Assembly: GCA_937910975.1 (NCBI GenBank)
Contig: CALEMZ010000229.1
Coordinates: 1 to 8,041 of the forward strand
Source of the DNA: an uncultured Pseudorhodobacter sp.
Lineage (GTDB): Bacteria; Pseudomonadota; Alphaproteobacteria; Rhodobacterales; Rhodobacteraceae
Length of the DNA: 8,041 nt
Direction: 5' to 3'
A program made the translations under genes and the position numbers. Shown here one piece after another: positions 1-5,617 of the stretch. How positions within the stretch are numbered: the first letter of the stretch is position 1; each line of letters starts with the position of its first letter. The notes beneath the pieces were generated by a model. That model ran no database searches. It saw only the letters and a program-made list of their open reading frames with translations, and was not told where the DNA came from.

Positions 1-505
1 GCAGGTGCGTCCGCCCGTGTTGATCAGCGCGGATGGGGCGTTGGTGGGCCTGGTTTCGGTCGAGGGACGGGCGCTATCGGCCCCTAAAGGTGCGGGCTTT
101 ACCGCGCGACAGTGGCTGGAGAATGATGGCGATCTGGCGGATCAGGCACAGGCGGCGCTGCGGTCGGGGTTTCTGGGCGACAAGACGTTGCGGCGCTTTG
201 CGCTGTGGGATTGGCGGATTGTGCATCTGAAAGGCAAGGCCGGGTTGGCGCAATTGGACGTGGCCTGCGGCATGGCTGATCTGGTGATCCTGAGCTTGCG
301 GGTTGAGGGGCCGGGGCCGCAGGGCTGTCAGTTTATTGATGCGCAAAAACTGCGACACACCGGGCCTTTGGCGCTTTGGCCTGATGAGGTGGGGAAATTG
401 CGTGTTGTGCCGACCAAGGTCCAAAGCCGGTTATGGACAGGCCGCACCCATGCGGAGGTTTTCATGCTTGAGCGCCAAGTAGAAAAATTGGCAGCCGGTC
501 AATAA
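1..505 (+). CDS. comEC: ComEC/Rec2-family competence protein, C-terminal fragment (5' end outside window)
   Basis: The frame is open from base 2 at the left edge to a TAA at 503-505, giving about 168 residues with no convincing start. The GTG at base 5 is probably an internal Val, because no ribosome binding site is visible and the conserved sequence begins at once. ComEC is the inner-membrane channel that carries single-stranded DNA into the cytoplasm during natural transformation. What is seen is a soluble C-terminal part: the VLISADGALVGLV stretch near residues 5-17, GFTARQWLENDGD near 32-44, an ADLVILSL strand near 92-99, and a CQFIDAQKL stretch with a Cys near 108-116. I recognise this pattern from the ends of alphaproteobacterial ComEC proteins. 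The transmembrane competence domain would lie upstream, outside the window. It is convergent with lexA, with a 99-bp gap. The family call rests on motif memory only, so it is likely rather than certain. Confidence 0.72.
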   Translation, partial: QVRPPVLISADGALVGLVSVEGRALSAPKGAGFTARQWLENDGDLADQAQAALRSGFLGDKTLRRFALWDWRIVHLKGKAGLAQLDVACGMADLVILSLRVEGPGPQGCQFIDAQKLRHTGPLALWPDEVGKLRVVPTKVQSRLWTGRTHAEVFMLERQVEKLAAGQ

Positions 506-604
506 AGATACTGGGGTTATCCGTTCCAGCCGCGCAAGGTTTTGCTGCACCACGCGCAACAGGCGCAAAAACCGGTACTTTGCCTCAATTAAACGGGAAA
601 CACT
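506..604. other. Convergent intergenic gap between comEC and lexA
   Basis: Two genes end here tail to tail. I looked for a shared terminator and found only a weak imperfect inverted repeat, GGTTTTGC at 538-545 against GCAAAAACC at 565-573, with one unpaired A and a 19-base loop. It has no GC-rich stem followed by a clean T run on either strand. No small gene or RNA is evident. Confidence 0.35.
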
Positions 605-1291
605 TCAGTAGCTGCGGATCAGGCCGACCAAACGGCCCTGCACCTTGACCTGATGGTCCGGTAAAACGCGGGTTTCATAGGCCGGGTTCGCGGCTTCCAA
701 GGCGATCATATTGCCGCGCCGACGAAAACGTTTCAGCGTGGCTTCGGAATCATCCACCAATGCCACGACGATATCCCCATTCTCGGCCGTGGCTTGTTCG
801 CGGATCACGACGATATCGCCATCATTGATCCCGGCCTCGATCATTGAATCGCCTTTCACCTCCAGCGCGTAATGCTGGCCCTTGCCCGAAAGCATGGAGC
901 CGGGCACAGCAACGTGGTGCGATATGTCCTGTAGCGCCTCAATAGGCACCCCGGCGGCGATGCGACCCATAACGGGGATATCCATGGCATGCACAGGTTC
1001 CACCATCATTGCCCCTTTGGGCGCGACAGCTTTGCTGCCTTCAATCACCCTCGGGGTGAAGCCGGAGCGTTCCATTGCTTCGGGCAGTTTAATAATTTCA
1101 ATGGCGCGGGCACGGTGGGCGAGGCGGCGGATAAAGCCACGTTCCTCCAACGCGGTGATAAGGCGGTGAATGCCGGATTTGGAGCGCAAATCCAACGCCT
1201 CTTTCATTTCATCGAAGGACGGGGGAACACCTTCTGCATCCACGCGAAGGCGAATGAAATCCAACAGTTCCAATTGCTTGCGTGTAAGCAT
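605..1291 (-). CDS. lexA: SOS regulon repressor LexA
   Basis: LexA represses DNA-damage genes and cleaves itself when activated by RecA filaments on single-stranded DNA. The protein has 228 residues, slightly longer than E. coli LexA (202). An N-terminal winged helix-turn-helix domain (about 1-65, beginning MLTRKQLELLDFI, recognition region near 27-46) is followed by a linker and the S24 peptidase domain (about 105-228). The cleavage site is Ala113-Gly114 in RIAAGVP. The catalytic Ser149 lies in GDSM and the general base Lys187 in ATLKRF, so the machinery is complete. The ATG at 1291 is chosen because it gives the family N terminus and has GGGAG nine bases upstream; the frame stays open further upstream but that part is not LexA-like. 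The gene follows moeA in the same direction with a 70-bp gap that holds its own promoter and operator, and it ends convergently with comEC. Confidence 0.97.
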   Translation of the reverse strand: MLTRKQLELLDFIRLRVDAEGVPPSFDEMKEALDLRSKSGIHRLITALEERGFIRRLAHRARAIEIIKLPEAMERSGFTPRVIEGSKAVAPKGAMMVEPVHAMDIPVMGRIAAGVPIEALQDISHHVAVPGSMLSGKGQHYALEVKGDSMIEAGINDGDIVVIREQATAENGDIVVALVDDSEATLKRFRRRGNMIALEAANPAYETRVLPDHQVKVQGRLVGLIRSY

Positions 1292-1311
1292 CAGCCATGT
1301 CTCCCAAAAAA

Positions 1312-1337
1312 GTTCTTGTGCCGTTCTGCACACGTTC
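1312..1337 (-). promoter_or_regulatory. LexA operator: three GTTC half-sites with 11-bp period
   Basis: On the plus strand GTTC occurs at 1312-1315, 1323-1326 and 1334-1337, each pair separated by exactly seven bases. This gives two overlapping copies of GTTC-N7-GTTC, the direct-repeat SOS box known for alphaproteobacterial LexA. The nearest half-site is 20 bp before the lexA ATG, and the array fills the spacer and -10 region of the predicted lexA promoter. Negative autoregulation is the direct reading. A single box needs two half-sites, so the third is extra. Confidence 0.88.
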
Positions 1338-1351
1338 TTGGTTTGTGTCAA
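1323..1351 (-). promoter_or_regulatory. Predicted lexA promoter
   Basis: On the minus strand a perfect TTGACA (-35) lies at 1351-1346. After a 17-base spacer comes CAGAAC at 1328-1323, a weak -10 matching TATAAT at three positions. The -35 lies only 10 bp past the moeA stop codon. Two of the three LexA half-sites lie between or on these elements, so a bound repressor would block polymerase. Confidence 0.65.
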
Positions 1352-1361
1352 GGGTTTTGCA

Positions 1362-2549
1362 TCAGAATGGCAGAAAATCCACCAGCGCGCCGACTTCGCG
1401 CGGGCCATCGCCAGCGGGATGGATGAGCAAGGCGTTGGCCTGCGCCAATACACCAAGAAGGGCGGAGTCTTGCCGGCCAAAGGCGCGAATATGCGGCGGG
1501 TCGCCCGCGTTCGCCGCAGGTTCCACCAATGCGCGCATATAATGGGTGCGCGGGCCATTGGGGCCAAGGGGCGCGGCCAAGGTGGCGCGTTGTGTTTGGG
1601 GTGGTGTGGCGGGCATGCCTTGCAAAATGCGGATCATGGGAAGCATGAAGATATGTCCGCAAACTACTGAAGACACAGGGTTTCCCGGAAGTCCAAGCAT
1701 CGGTGTGCCACGCAAATGACCCGCCATCAGCGGTTTTCCCGGACGCATGGAAACTTTGTAAAATGCGCGTTCCATCCCCAGATCGGCGGCTACTTTGCCA
1801 ACCAGATCATGGTCGCCCACCGAAGCGCCGCCGATGGTGACGATCAGGTCGGCGTCGTGGGCGAGGGCAAACACCGCGTGCAGGCTGGCCTCGGTATCAC
1901 GCGCGATGGGCAGGATGCGGGCGATGGCACCGGTCTCCTCTACCATCGCTTTGAGGGCGAAGCTGTTGGAGGCGATGATCTGATCATCACGCGGTGCCTC
2001 GCCTGGCATCACCAGCTCATCGCCTGTTGCAATCAGGGCGACAACCGGGCGGCGTGTAACGGAAACCTCGGGCACATTCATGGCGGCCAGAAGGGCTATA
2101 TCGGCAGGGCGCAGATGGCGGGGGGAAAGAGTATCACCAGCGCGAAAATCCTGGCCCTTGGGGCGGATATGGGTGCCGTTATCGAGCCCTTCGGTGAGGG
2201 TGATCTGGTCGCCTTGGCGGCTGACGTCTTCCTGGATTACAACGCGGTCAGCCCCGGGGGGAACGGGCGCGCCGGTGAAAATGCGAATGGTTTGCCCGTG
2301 CGAGAGGGTTCCGGGCCAGCCGTGGCCTGCGCTGGCCTCACCCACAACGGTAAAGCGCGCGCCGGGCGTGGCAGGGCCGCAGATGGCGTAACCATCCATG
2401 GCAGAGGCGGCAAAAGGCGGCTGGTCACGGGTGGCGGTGGCGGGGCTGGCCATCCAGCGGCCGCAGGCATGGGTGAGAGGAACGGTTTCGTTGGGCAGGG
2501 GTGCAACGAGGCCAAAGACAAGGGCCAGCGCCTCATCAACCGAAATCAT
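1362..2549 (-). CDS. moeA: Molybdopterin molybdenumtransferase MoeA
   Basis: MoeA inserts molybdate into adenylylated molybdopterin, the last common step of molybdenum cofactor synthesis in the cytoplasm. At 395 residues it has about the usual family length. Visible motifs in order are SAMDGYA (49-55, containing conserved Asp52), the FTGAPVPPGAD stretch (91-101), ATGDEL (174-179), the GGASVGDHD loop of the MoCF-binding domain (240-248), MRPGKP (268-273) and GLPGNPVSS (286-294). The last part, from about 320, is the small C-terminal domain. The ATG at 2549 overlaps the moaC stop codon as ATGA, with GAGG seven bases upstream of the ATG, so translation is probably coupled to moaC. Its stop lies just before the lexA promoter. 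No other molybdopterin gene (mobB, moaB or mogA type) is next to it in this window. Confidence 0.95.
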   Translation of the reverse strand: MISVDEALALVFGLVAPLPNETVPLTHACGRWMASPATATRDQPPFAASAMDGYAICGPATPGARFTVVGEASAGHGWPGTLSHGQTIRIFTGAPVPPGADRVVIQEDVSRQGDQITLTEGLDNGTHIRPKGQDFRAGDTLSPRHLRPADIALLAAMNVPEVSVTRRPVVALIATGDELVMPGEAPRDDQIIASNSFALKAMVEETGAIARILPIARDTEASLHAVFALAHDADLIVTIGGASVGDHDLVGKVAADLGMERAFYKVSMRPGKPLMAGHLRGTPMLGLPGNPVSSVVCGHIFMLPMIRILQGMPATPPQTQRATLAAPLGPNGPRTHYMRALVEPAANAGDPPHIRAFGRQDSALLGVLAQANALLIHPAGDGPREVGALVDFLPF

Positions 2550-3031
2550 GGTGCAGCCTCGTACCGCCCGGATTTGCCGCCTTCTTTCAGGATCAGTTTG
2601 ATGGCAGTGATTTCCATAGCCTTATCAACGGCCTTCACCATGTCATAGATGGTGAGTGCGGCAACGGAAACGGCGGTAAGCGCCTCCATCTCGACCCCGG
2701 TTTGGCCGCCGGTTTTGACGGTGGCCTTGATGATAACGCCCGGTAGGCTGGCATCGGGCGTCAGCTCTATCGCGACTTTGGTGATGGGCAGGGGGTGGCA
2801 CAGCGGGATGAGTTCAGCAGTCTTTTTGGCCCCCATGATGCCAGCCAGCCGGGCCACGCCCAGCACATCGCCTTTGGAGGCGCGGCCTTCGGTGATGAGG
2901 GCCAAGGTTTCCGCCGCCATTTTCACCGATCCACTGGCCACGGCGATGCGGGCGGTAACGGGTTTGGCTGACACATCGACCATATGGGCATGGCCCGACT
3001 CGTCAAAATGGGTGAGGTCTTCATGCGCCAT
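2546..3031 (-). CDS. moaC: Cyclic pyranopterin monophosphate synthase MoaC
   Basis: MoaC, with the radical-SAM enzyme MoaA, turns GTP into cyclic pyranopterin monophosphate, the first intermediate of molybdenum cofactor synthesis. The protein is 161 residues, the standard length. It carries almost the whole family signature: LTHFDESG (6-13), HMVDVSAKP (16-24), KGDVLGVARLAGI (53-65), LIPLCHPLP (74-82, His79), the TGVEMEALTA stretch (111-120, Glu114 and Glu116) and YDMVKA (129-134, Asp130 and Lys133). These correspond to the known active-site His, Glu, Asp and Lys residues. The start directly abuts the trpC stop (TGAATG, no gap), and a strong GGAGGG lies seven bases before the ATG, inside the end of trpC. 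Its own stop overlaps the moeA start. moaA is not in the window, so the partner enzyme must be encoded elsewhere. Confidence 0.97.
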   Translation of the reverse strand: MAHEDLTHFDESGHAHMVDVSAKPVTARIAVASGSVKMAAETLALITEGRASKGDVLGVARLAGIMGAKKTAELIPLCHPLPITKVAIELTPDASLPGVIIKATVKTGGQTGVEMEALTAVSVAALTIYDMVKAVDKAMEITAIKLILKEGGKSGRYEAAP

Positions 3032-3844
3032 TCACAGGCCCTCCGTGTGGGTTTTGGGGGTGGCGAGGATGGCGCGGGTCGCGGCCTCGACATCTGCTTG
3101 TCGCATGAGGCTTTCCCCAATGAGGAAGCTGCGCACGCCAAAGCGGGCGACATCGGCAAGATCATCCGGCGTAAAGAGGCCGCTTTCCGAAATGATCATC
3201 CGGTCTTCAGGCACGAGGCCCGCCAGATCGCGGGTGGTTTGAAGCGTGATGTCAAACGTATGAAGATTGCGGTTGTTGATACCGATCAGCGGTGATCTGA
3301 GGGCGGCGGCGCGTTCCAGCTCCGGGGCATCATGCACTTCGATCAGCACATCCATGCCCCATTCAAAGGCGGTGTCTTCCAATTCCTTGGCCTGAGCATC
3401 GGAGACGGAGGCCATGATAATGAGGATGCAATCGGCAGAAAGGCTGCGGGCCTCGACCACCTGATAGGGGTCATAGAGGAAATCCTTGCGCAGGCAGGGC
3501 AGGTTGGTCGCGTCATGTGCGGCCACAAGATACGCGTCAGCCCCTTGAAAGGATGGCGTATCAGTAAGGACCGAAAGGCAGGCAGCCCCCCCGGCCTCAT
3601 AAGCGCGGGCCAGTGCGGGCGGATCAAAATCAGCGCGGATCAGCCCTTTGGAAGGGCTGGCTTTTTTGATCTCGGCGATCAGGCCATAGCCGCGGGCCGA
3701 AGCCCTGCGCAGGCTTTGCGCAAAGCCGCGCGGGGCGGCTGCGGCGACTGCGGCGGCCTCAATGGCTGCCAAGGGTCGTGCGGCCTTGCGCGCGGCGACC
3801 TCTTCCAGCTTATAGGCTTTGATCCGATCTAGAATTGTGGACAT
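3032..3844 (-). CDS. trpC: Indole-3-glycerol phosphate synthase TrpC
   Basis: TrpC closes the ring of carboxyphenylamino-deoxyribulose phosphate, with loss of CO2 and water, to make indole-3-glycerol phosphate for tryptophan synthase. It is a single-function TIM-barrel enzyme of 270 residues; there is no fused TrpF domain as in E. coli. Catalytic and binding motifs are all present: AEIKKASPSKG (57-67, with Glu58 and Lys60), CLRKDF (117-122, catalytic Lys120), LIEVH (167-171, Glu169), IGINNRNL (187-194, Asn190), ISESG (218-222) and the phosphate-binding LIGESLM (241-247). The N terminus has an Ala-rich stretch (29-37). The start MSTILDRIKAYKLEE is the family N terminus, although the 35-bp gap after trpD shows no strong Shine-Dalgarno sequence, the weakest initiation signal in the run. 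Confidence 0.96.
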   Translation of the reverse strand: MSTILDRIKAYKLEEVAARKAARPLAAIEAAAVAAAAPRGFAQSLRRASARGYGLIAEIKKASPSKGLIRADFDPPALARAYEAGGAACLSVLTDTPSFQGADAYLVAAHDATNLPCLRKDFLYDPYQVVEARSLSADCILIIMASVSDAQAKELEDTAFEWGMDVLIEVHDAPELERAAALRSPLIGINNRNLHTFDITLQTTRDLAGLVPEDRMIISESGLFTPDDLADVARFGVRSFLIGESLMRQADVEAATRAILATPKTHTEGL

Positions 3845-3879
3845 GTTCTGGGCCGTTCGATTGGGTGTTTCAAGTGGGT

Positions 3880-4893
3880 TCAGGCGTTGGTGAGGCGTAC
3901 AAGTGCCTCAACCCGCGCACGGGCGGCCCCGCTATCGATGCTGCTGCGGGCCATTTCGACCCCGGTTTTCAGATTGTCCACCTTGCCCGCCACCAGTAAA
4001 GCGGCGGCAGAGTTGAGCAAGACCGCATCCCTGAAAGCACCAGCGGCACCGTTGAGAAGCGCGCGGAAGGCGGCTGCGTTCTGCGCCGGGCTGCCGCCCA
4101 TGATCGCCTCAAAGGGATGTTCGGGCAGGCCCGCATCTTCGGGGTGGATGTCAAATTCGGTGATCAGGCCGTCTTTAAGGGCTGCCACTTTGGAGGGGGC
4201 TGCGATCGATAGCTCATCCGTGCCGTCGCCACCATGGACAAGCCAGGCGGAGGTGGAGCCGAGTGCTTGCAGCACCTCGGCCATCGGGCGGATCAAATGC
4301 GGAGCATAGGCCCCGGTAAGTTGAATTTTAACGCCGGCGGGGTTGGTCAAAGGCCCAAGAATATTGAACAAAGTGCGGGTGCCAAGTTCCAGCCGCACCG
4401 GGGCGACATGGCGGGTGGCAGGGTGGTGCATGGGGGCCATCATGAAGCCGATCCCGGCCTCAACAAGGCATCTTTCAACGGTCGCGGGGCCAACCATGAC
4501 GTTCAGGCCCATTTCCGTCAGCGCATCTGCTGCGCCGGATTTGGACGAAAGATTGCGGTTGCCGTGCTTGGCCACAACCACGCCCGCGCCAGCCACGACA
4601 AAGGCCGTGGCGGTGGAGATGTTGAGCGTGCCTTTGCCATCCCCCCCCGTGCCGACGATATCCATCGCCCCTTCGGGCGCGCGCACCGCGTTGCAGCGGG
4701 CGCGCATCACATGTGCGGCGGCGGCAATTTCATCCACGGTTTCGCCGCGCGTGCGCAGGGCCATCAACAGGCCACCCATTTGCGCGGGTGTGGCGTCCCC
4801 GTCAAAAAGCGCGGAAAAGGCGGCTTCCGCCTCATTGCGGGTCAGGGCGCGGTCTGCGGCGACACCGATCAGGGGTTTGAGGCGATCACTCAT
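3880..4893 (-). CDS. trpD: Anthranilate phosphoribosyltransferase TrpD
   Basis: TrpD joins anthranilate to PRPP to make phosphoribosyl-anthranilate, the second committed step to tryptophan. At 337 residues it is a normal stand-alone enzyme, with no fused glutaminase as in E. coli TrpGD. A helical N-terminal domain (about 1-70) precedes the phosphoribosyl-binding core. Motifs are GTGGDG (81-86), NISTATAFVVAG (91-102), KHGNRNLSSKSG (109-120), the anthranilate-contacting HH (156-157) and Arg167 in APVR, GPLTNP (180-185) and the magnesium-binding Asp226-Glu227 in GTDEL. The ATG overlaps the trpG stop codon as ATGA and has AAGGTGG a few bases upstream, which points to coupled translation with trpG. 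Confidence 0.97.
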   Translation of the reverse strand: MSDRLKPLIGVAADRALTRNEAEAAFSALFDGDATPAQMGGLLMALRTRGETVDEIAAAAHVMRARCNAVRAPEGAMDIVGTGGDGKGTLNISTATAFVVAGAGVVVAKHGNRNLSSKSGAADALTEMGLNVMVGPATVERCLVEAGIGFMMAPMHHPATRHVAPVRLELGTRTLFNILGPLTNPAGVKIQLTGAYAPHLIRPMAEVLQALGSTSAWLVHGGDGTDELSIAAPSKVAALKDGLITEFDIHPEDAGLPEHPFEAIMGGSPAQNAAAFRALLNGAAGAFRDAVLLNSAAALLVAGKVDNLKTGVEMARSSIDSGAARARVEALVRLTNA

Positions 4894-5471
4894 ACTGCCA
4901 CCTTCGCGCGATCCAGAAAGTTGCGCAACAGTTGGTGTCCATGTTCGGACGCAATGCTTTCGGGGTGAAACTGCACGCCCTCAATGGGCAGGGTTTTGTG
5001 GCGCAGGCCCATGATAGTGCCATCCTCCAACCAGGCTGTCACCTCAAGGCAATCAGGCAGGGTTTCGCGTTCGACCACAAGGCTGTGGTAGCGGGTCGCC
5101 TTGAAGGGCGAGGGCAGGCCCGCAAAGACGCCTTGGCCCTTGTGGTGCATCGCGCCCATTTTGCCATGCACGATCTCATGGCAGCGGGTGACCTTGCCGC
5201 CAAAAGCCTCGCCAATCGTCTGATGGCCGAGGCAAACGCCGAGCAGTGGGATCTGCGATTCCGCCGCCGCCAGCGTCAGGGGCAGGCAAATGCCCGCCTG
5301 CGCAGGGTCACAAGGGCCAGGGGATAGCACGATCATCTCGGGCCGCAGGGCCATGGCGGCCTGCACATCCATCGCATCATTGCGCACGACGCGGATATCC
5401 GCGCCCAATTCGCCCAGATAATGCACGAGATTGTAGGTAAAGCTGTCATAGTTGTCGATCAAAAGCAGCAT
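4890..5471 (-). CDS. trpG: Anthranilate synthase component II (glutamine amidotransferase) TrpG
   Basis: TrpG hydrolyses glutamine and passes ammonia to TrpE, which turns chorismate into anthranilate. The 193-residue protein is a complete class I glutaminase: LLLIDNYDSFTYNLV at the N terminus, SPGPCDP (50-56), the nucleophile Cys80 in GVCLGHQ, YHSLVV (128-133), and His169 and Glu171 in GVQFHPES. The start at 5471 is chosen because the family begins at MLLLIDNYDSF; an in-frame ATG at 5495 would add eight residues with no better ribosome site, so the start is somewhat uncertain. In many bacteria the same protein also serves p-aminobenzoate synthase (PabA); the sequence alone does not decide that. 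It is the first gene of the trpGDC-moaC-moeA run. The trpE partner lies beyond an inverted gene, not fused as in rhizobial TrpEG. Confidence 0.95.
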   Translation of the reverse strand: MLLLIDNYDSFTYNLVHYLGELGADIRVVRNDAMDVQAAMALRPEMIVLSPGPCDPAQAGICLPLTLAAAESQIPLLGVCLGHQTIGEAFGGKVTRCHEIVHGKMGAMHHKGQGVFAGLPSPFKATRYHSLVVERETLPDCLEVTAWLEDGTIMGLRHKTLPIEGVQFHPESIASEHGHQLLRNFLDRAKVAV

Positions 5472-5507
5472 ATTGCTTGGCCCGTACCTGTACATGTCTG
5501 TTTAGGG

Positions 5508-5536
5508 GTGAACCCGGTTCTGTGTCGCGCTATACA
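5508..5536 (+). promoter_or_regulatory. Candidate promoter for the YibQ-like gene
   Basis: TATACA at 5531-5536 matches the -10 consensus at four positions, and GTGAAC at 5508-5513 is a three-of-six -35 with a 17-base spacer. It would overlap the candidate trpG promoter on the other strand. The evidence is weak; the gene must have some promoter in this gap because its upstream neighbour is divergent. Confidence 0.25.
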
Positions 5537-5562
5537 TGGGCCGAGCGGTGCTGGGGCGTCAA
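5533..5562 (-). promoter_or_regulatory. Candidate promoter for trpG operon
   Basis: On the minus strand TTGACG at 5562-5557 is a good -35. At 18 bases lies CATGTA (5538-5533), a poor -10 match. Transcription would begin some 50-60 bases before trpG. The call rests mainly on the -35 and on the position in a divergent gap. Confidence 0.33.
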
Positions 5563-5577
5563 GGGAAACCCTCCCTT
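5561..5577. repeat. Short inverted repeat in the divergent control region
   Basis: AAGGGA at 5561-5566 and TCCCTT at 5572-5577 form a perfect 6-bp inverted repeat around a 5-base spacer, followed by TTA on the plus strand. Its left arm overlaps the TTGACG -35 of the candidate trpG promoter and it lies 40 bp before the start of the YibQ-like gene. It could be an operator-like palindrome or a small leader hairpin. The stem is too short to call a terminator. Confidence 0.35.
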
Positions 5578-5604
5578 TTAAGCCCTGACCGACAAAGAGC
5601 AGGC

Positions 5605-5610
5605 AGGAGG
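5605..5610 (+). promoter_or_regulatory. Shine-Dalgarno site that decides the GTG start at 5618
   Basis: AGGAGG is a full consensus ribosome binding site. It lies seven bases before GTG at 5618, the normal distance, but only one base before the in-frame TTG at 5612. The GTG is therefore the likely start. Confidence 0.8.
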
Positions 5611-5617
5611 GTTGCGG

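Noticed and set aside
1292..1567. N-terminal extension of the lexA frame by 92 codons
   Set aside because: It runs through the lexA promoter and operator into moeA on the same strand in another frame. The family N terminus and a ribosome site support the ATG at 1291.
1716..2648. Long plus-strand open frame opposite moeA and moaC (310 codons)
   Set aside because: It is a shadow of the GC-rich minus-strand genes, with a composition unlike a real protein and no recognisable domain.
3845..3858. GTTC-N6-GTTC just upstream of trpC, resembling a LexA box
   Set aside because: The spacer is six bases, not the required seven, and the site is inside an operon between trpD and trpC. It is probably chance.
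5502..5537. Small minus-strand ORF (11 codons, ATG to TAA) upstream of trpG, as a possible trp leader peptide
   Set aside because: It has no Trp codon, no clear ribosome site and no terminator/antiterminator pair after it. Classical attenuation is not supported. The region upstream of trpE, another likely place, is outside the window.
5612..5617. TTG start for the YibQ-like gene
   Set aside because: It lies one base from the AGGAGG, too close for initiation. GTG at 5618 has the right spacing.
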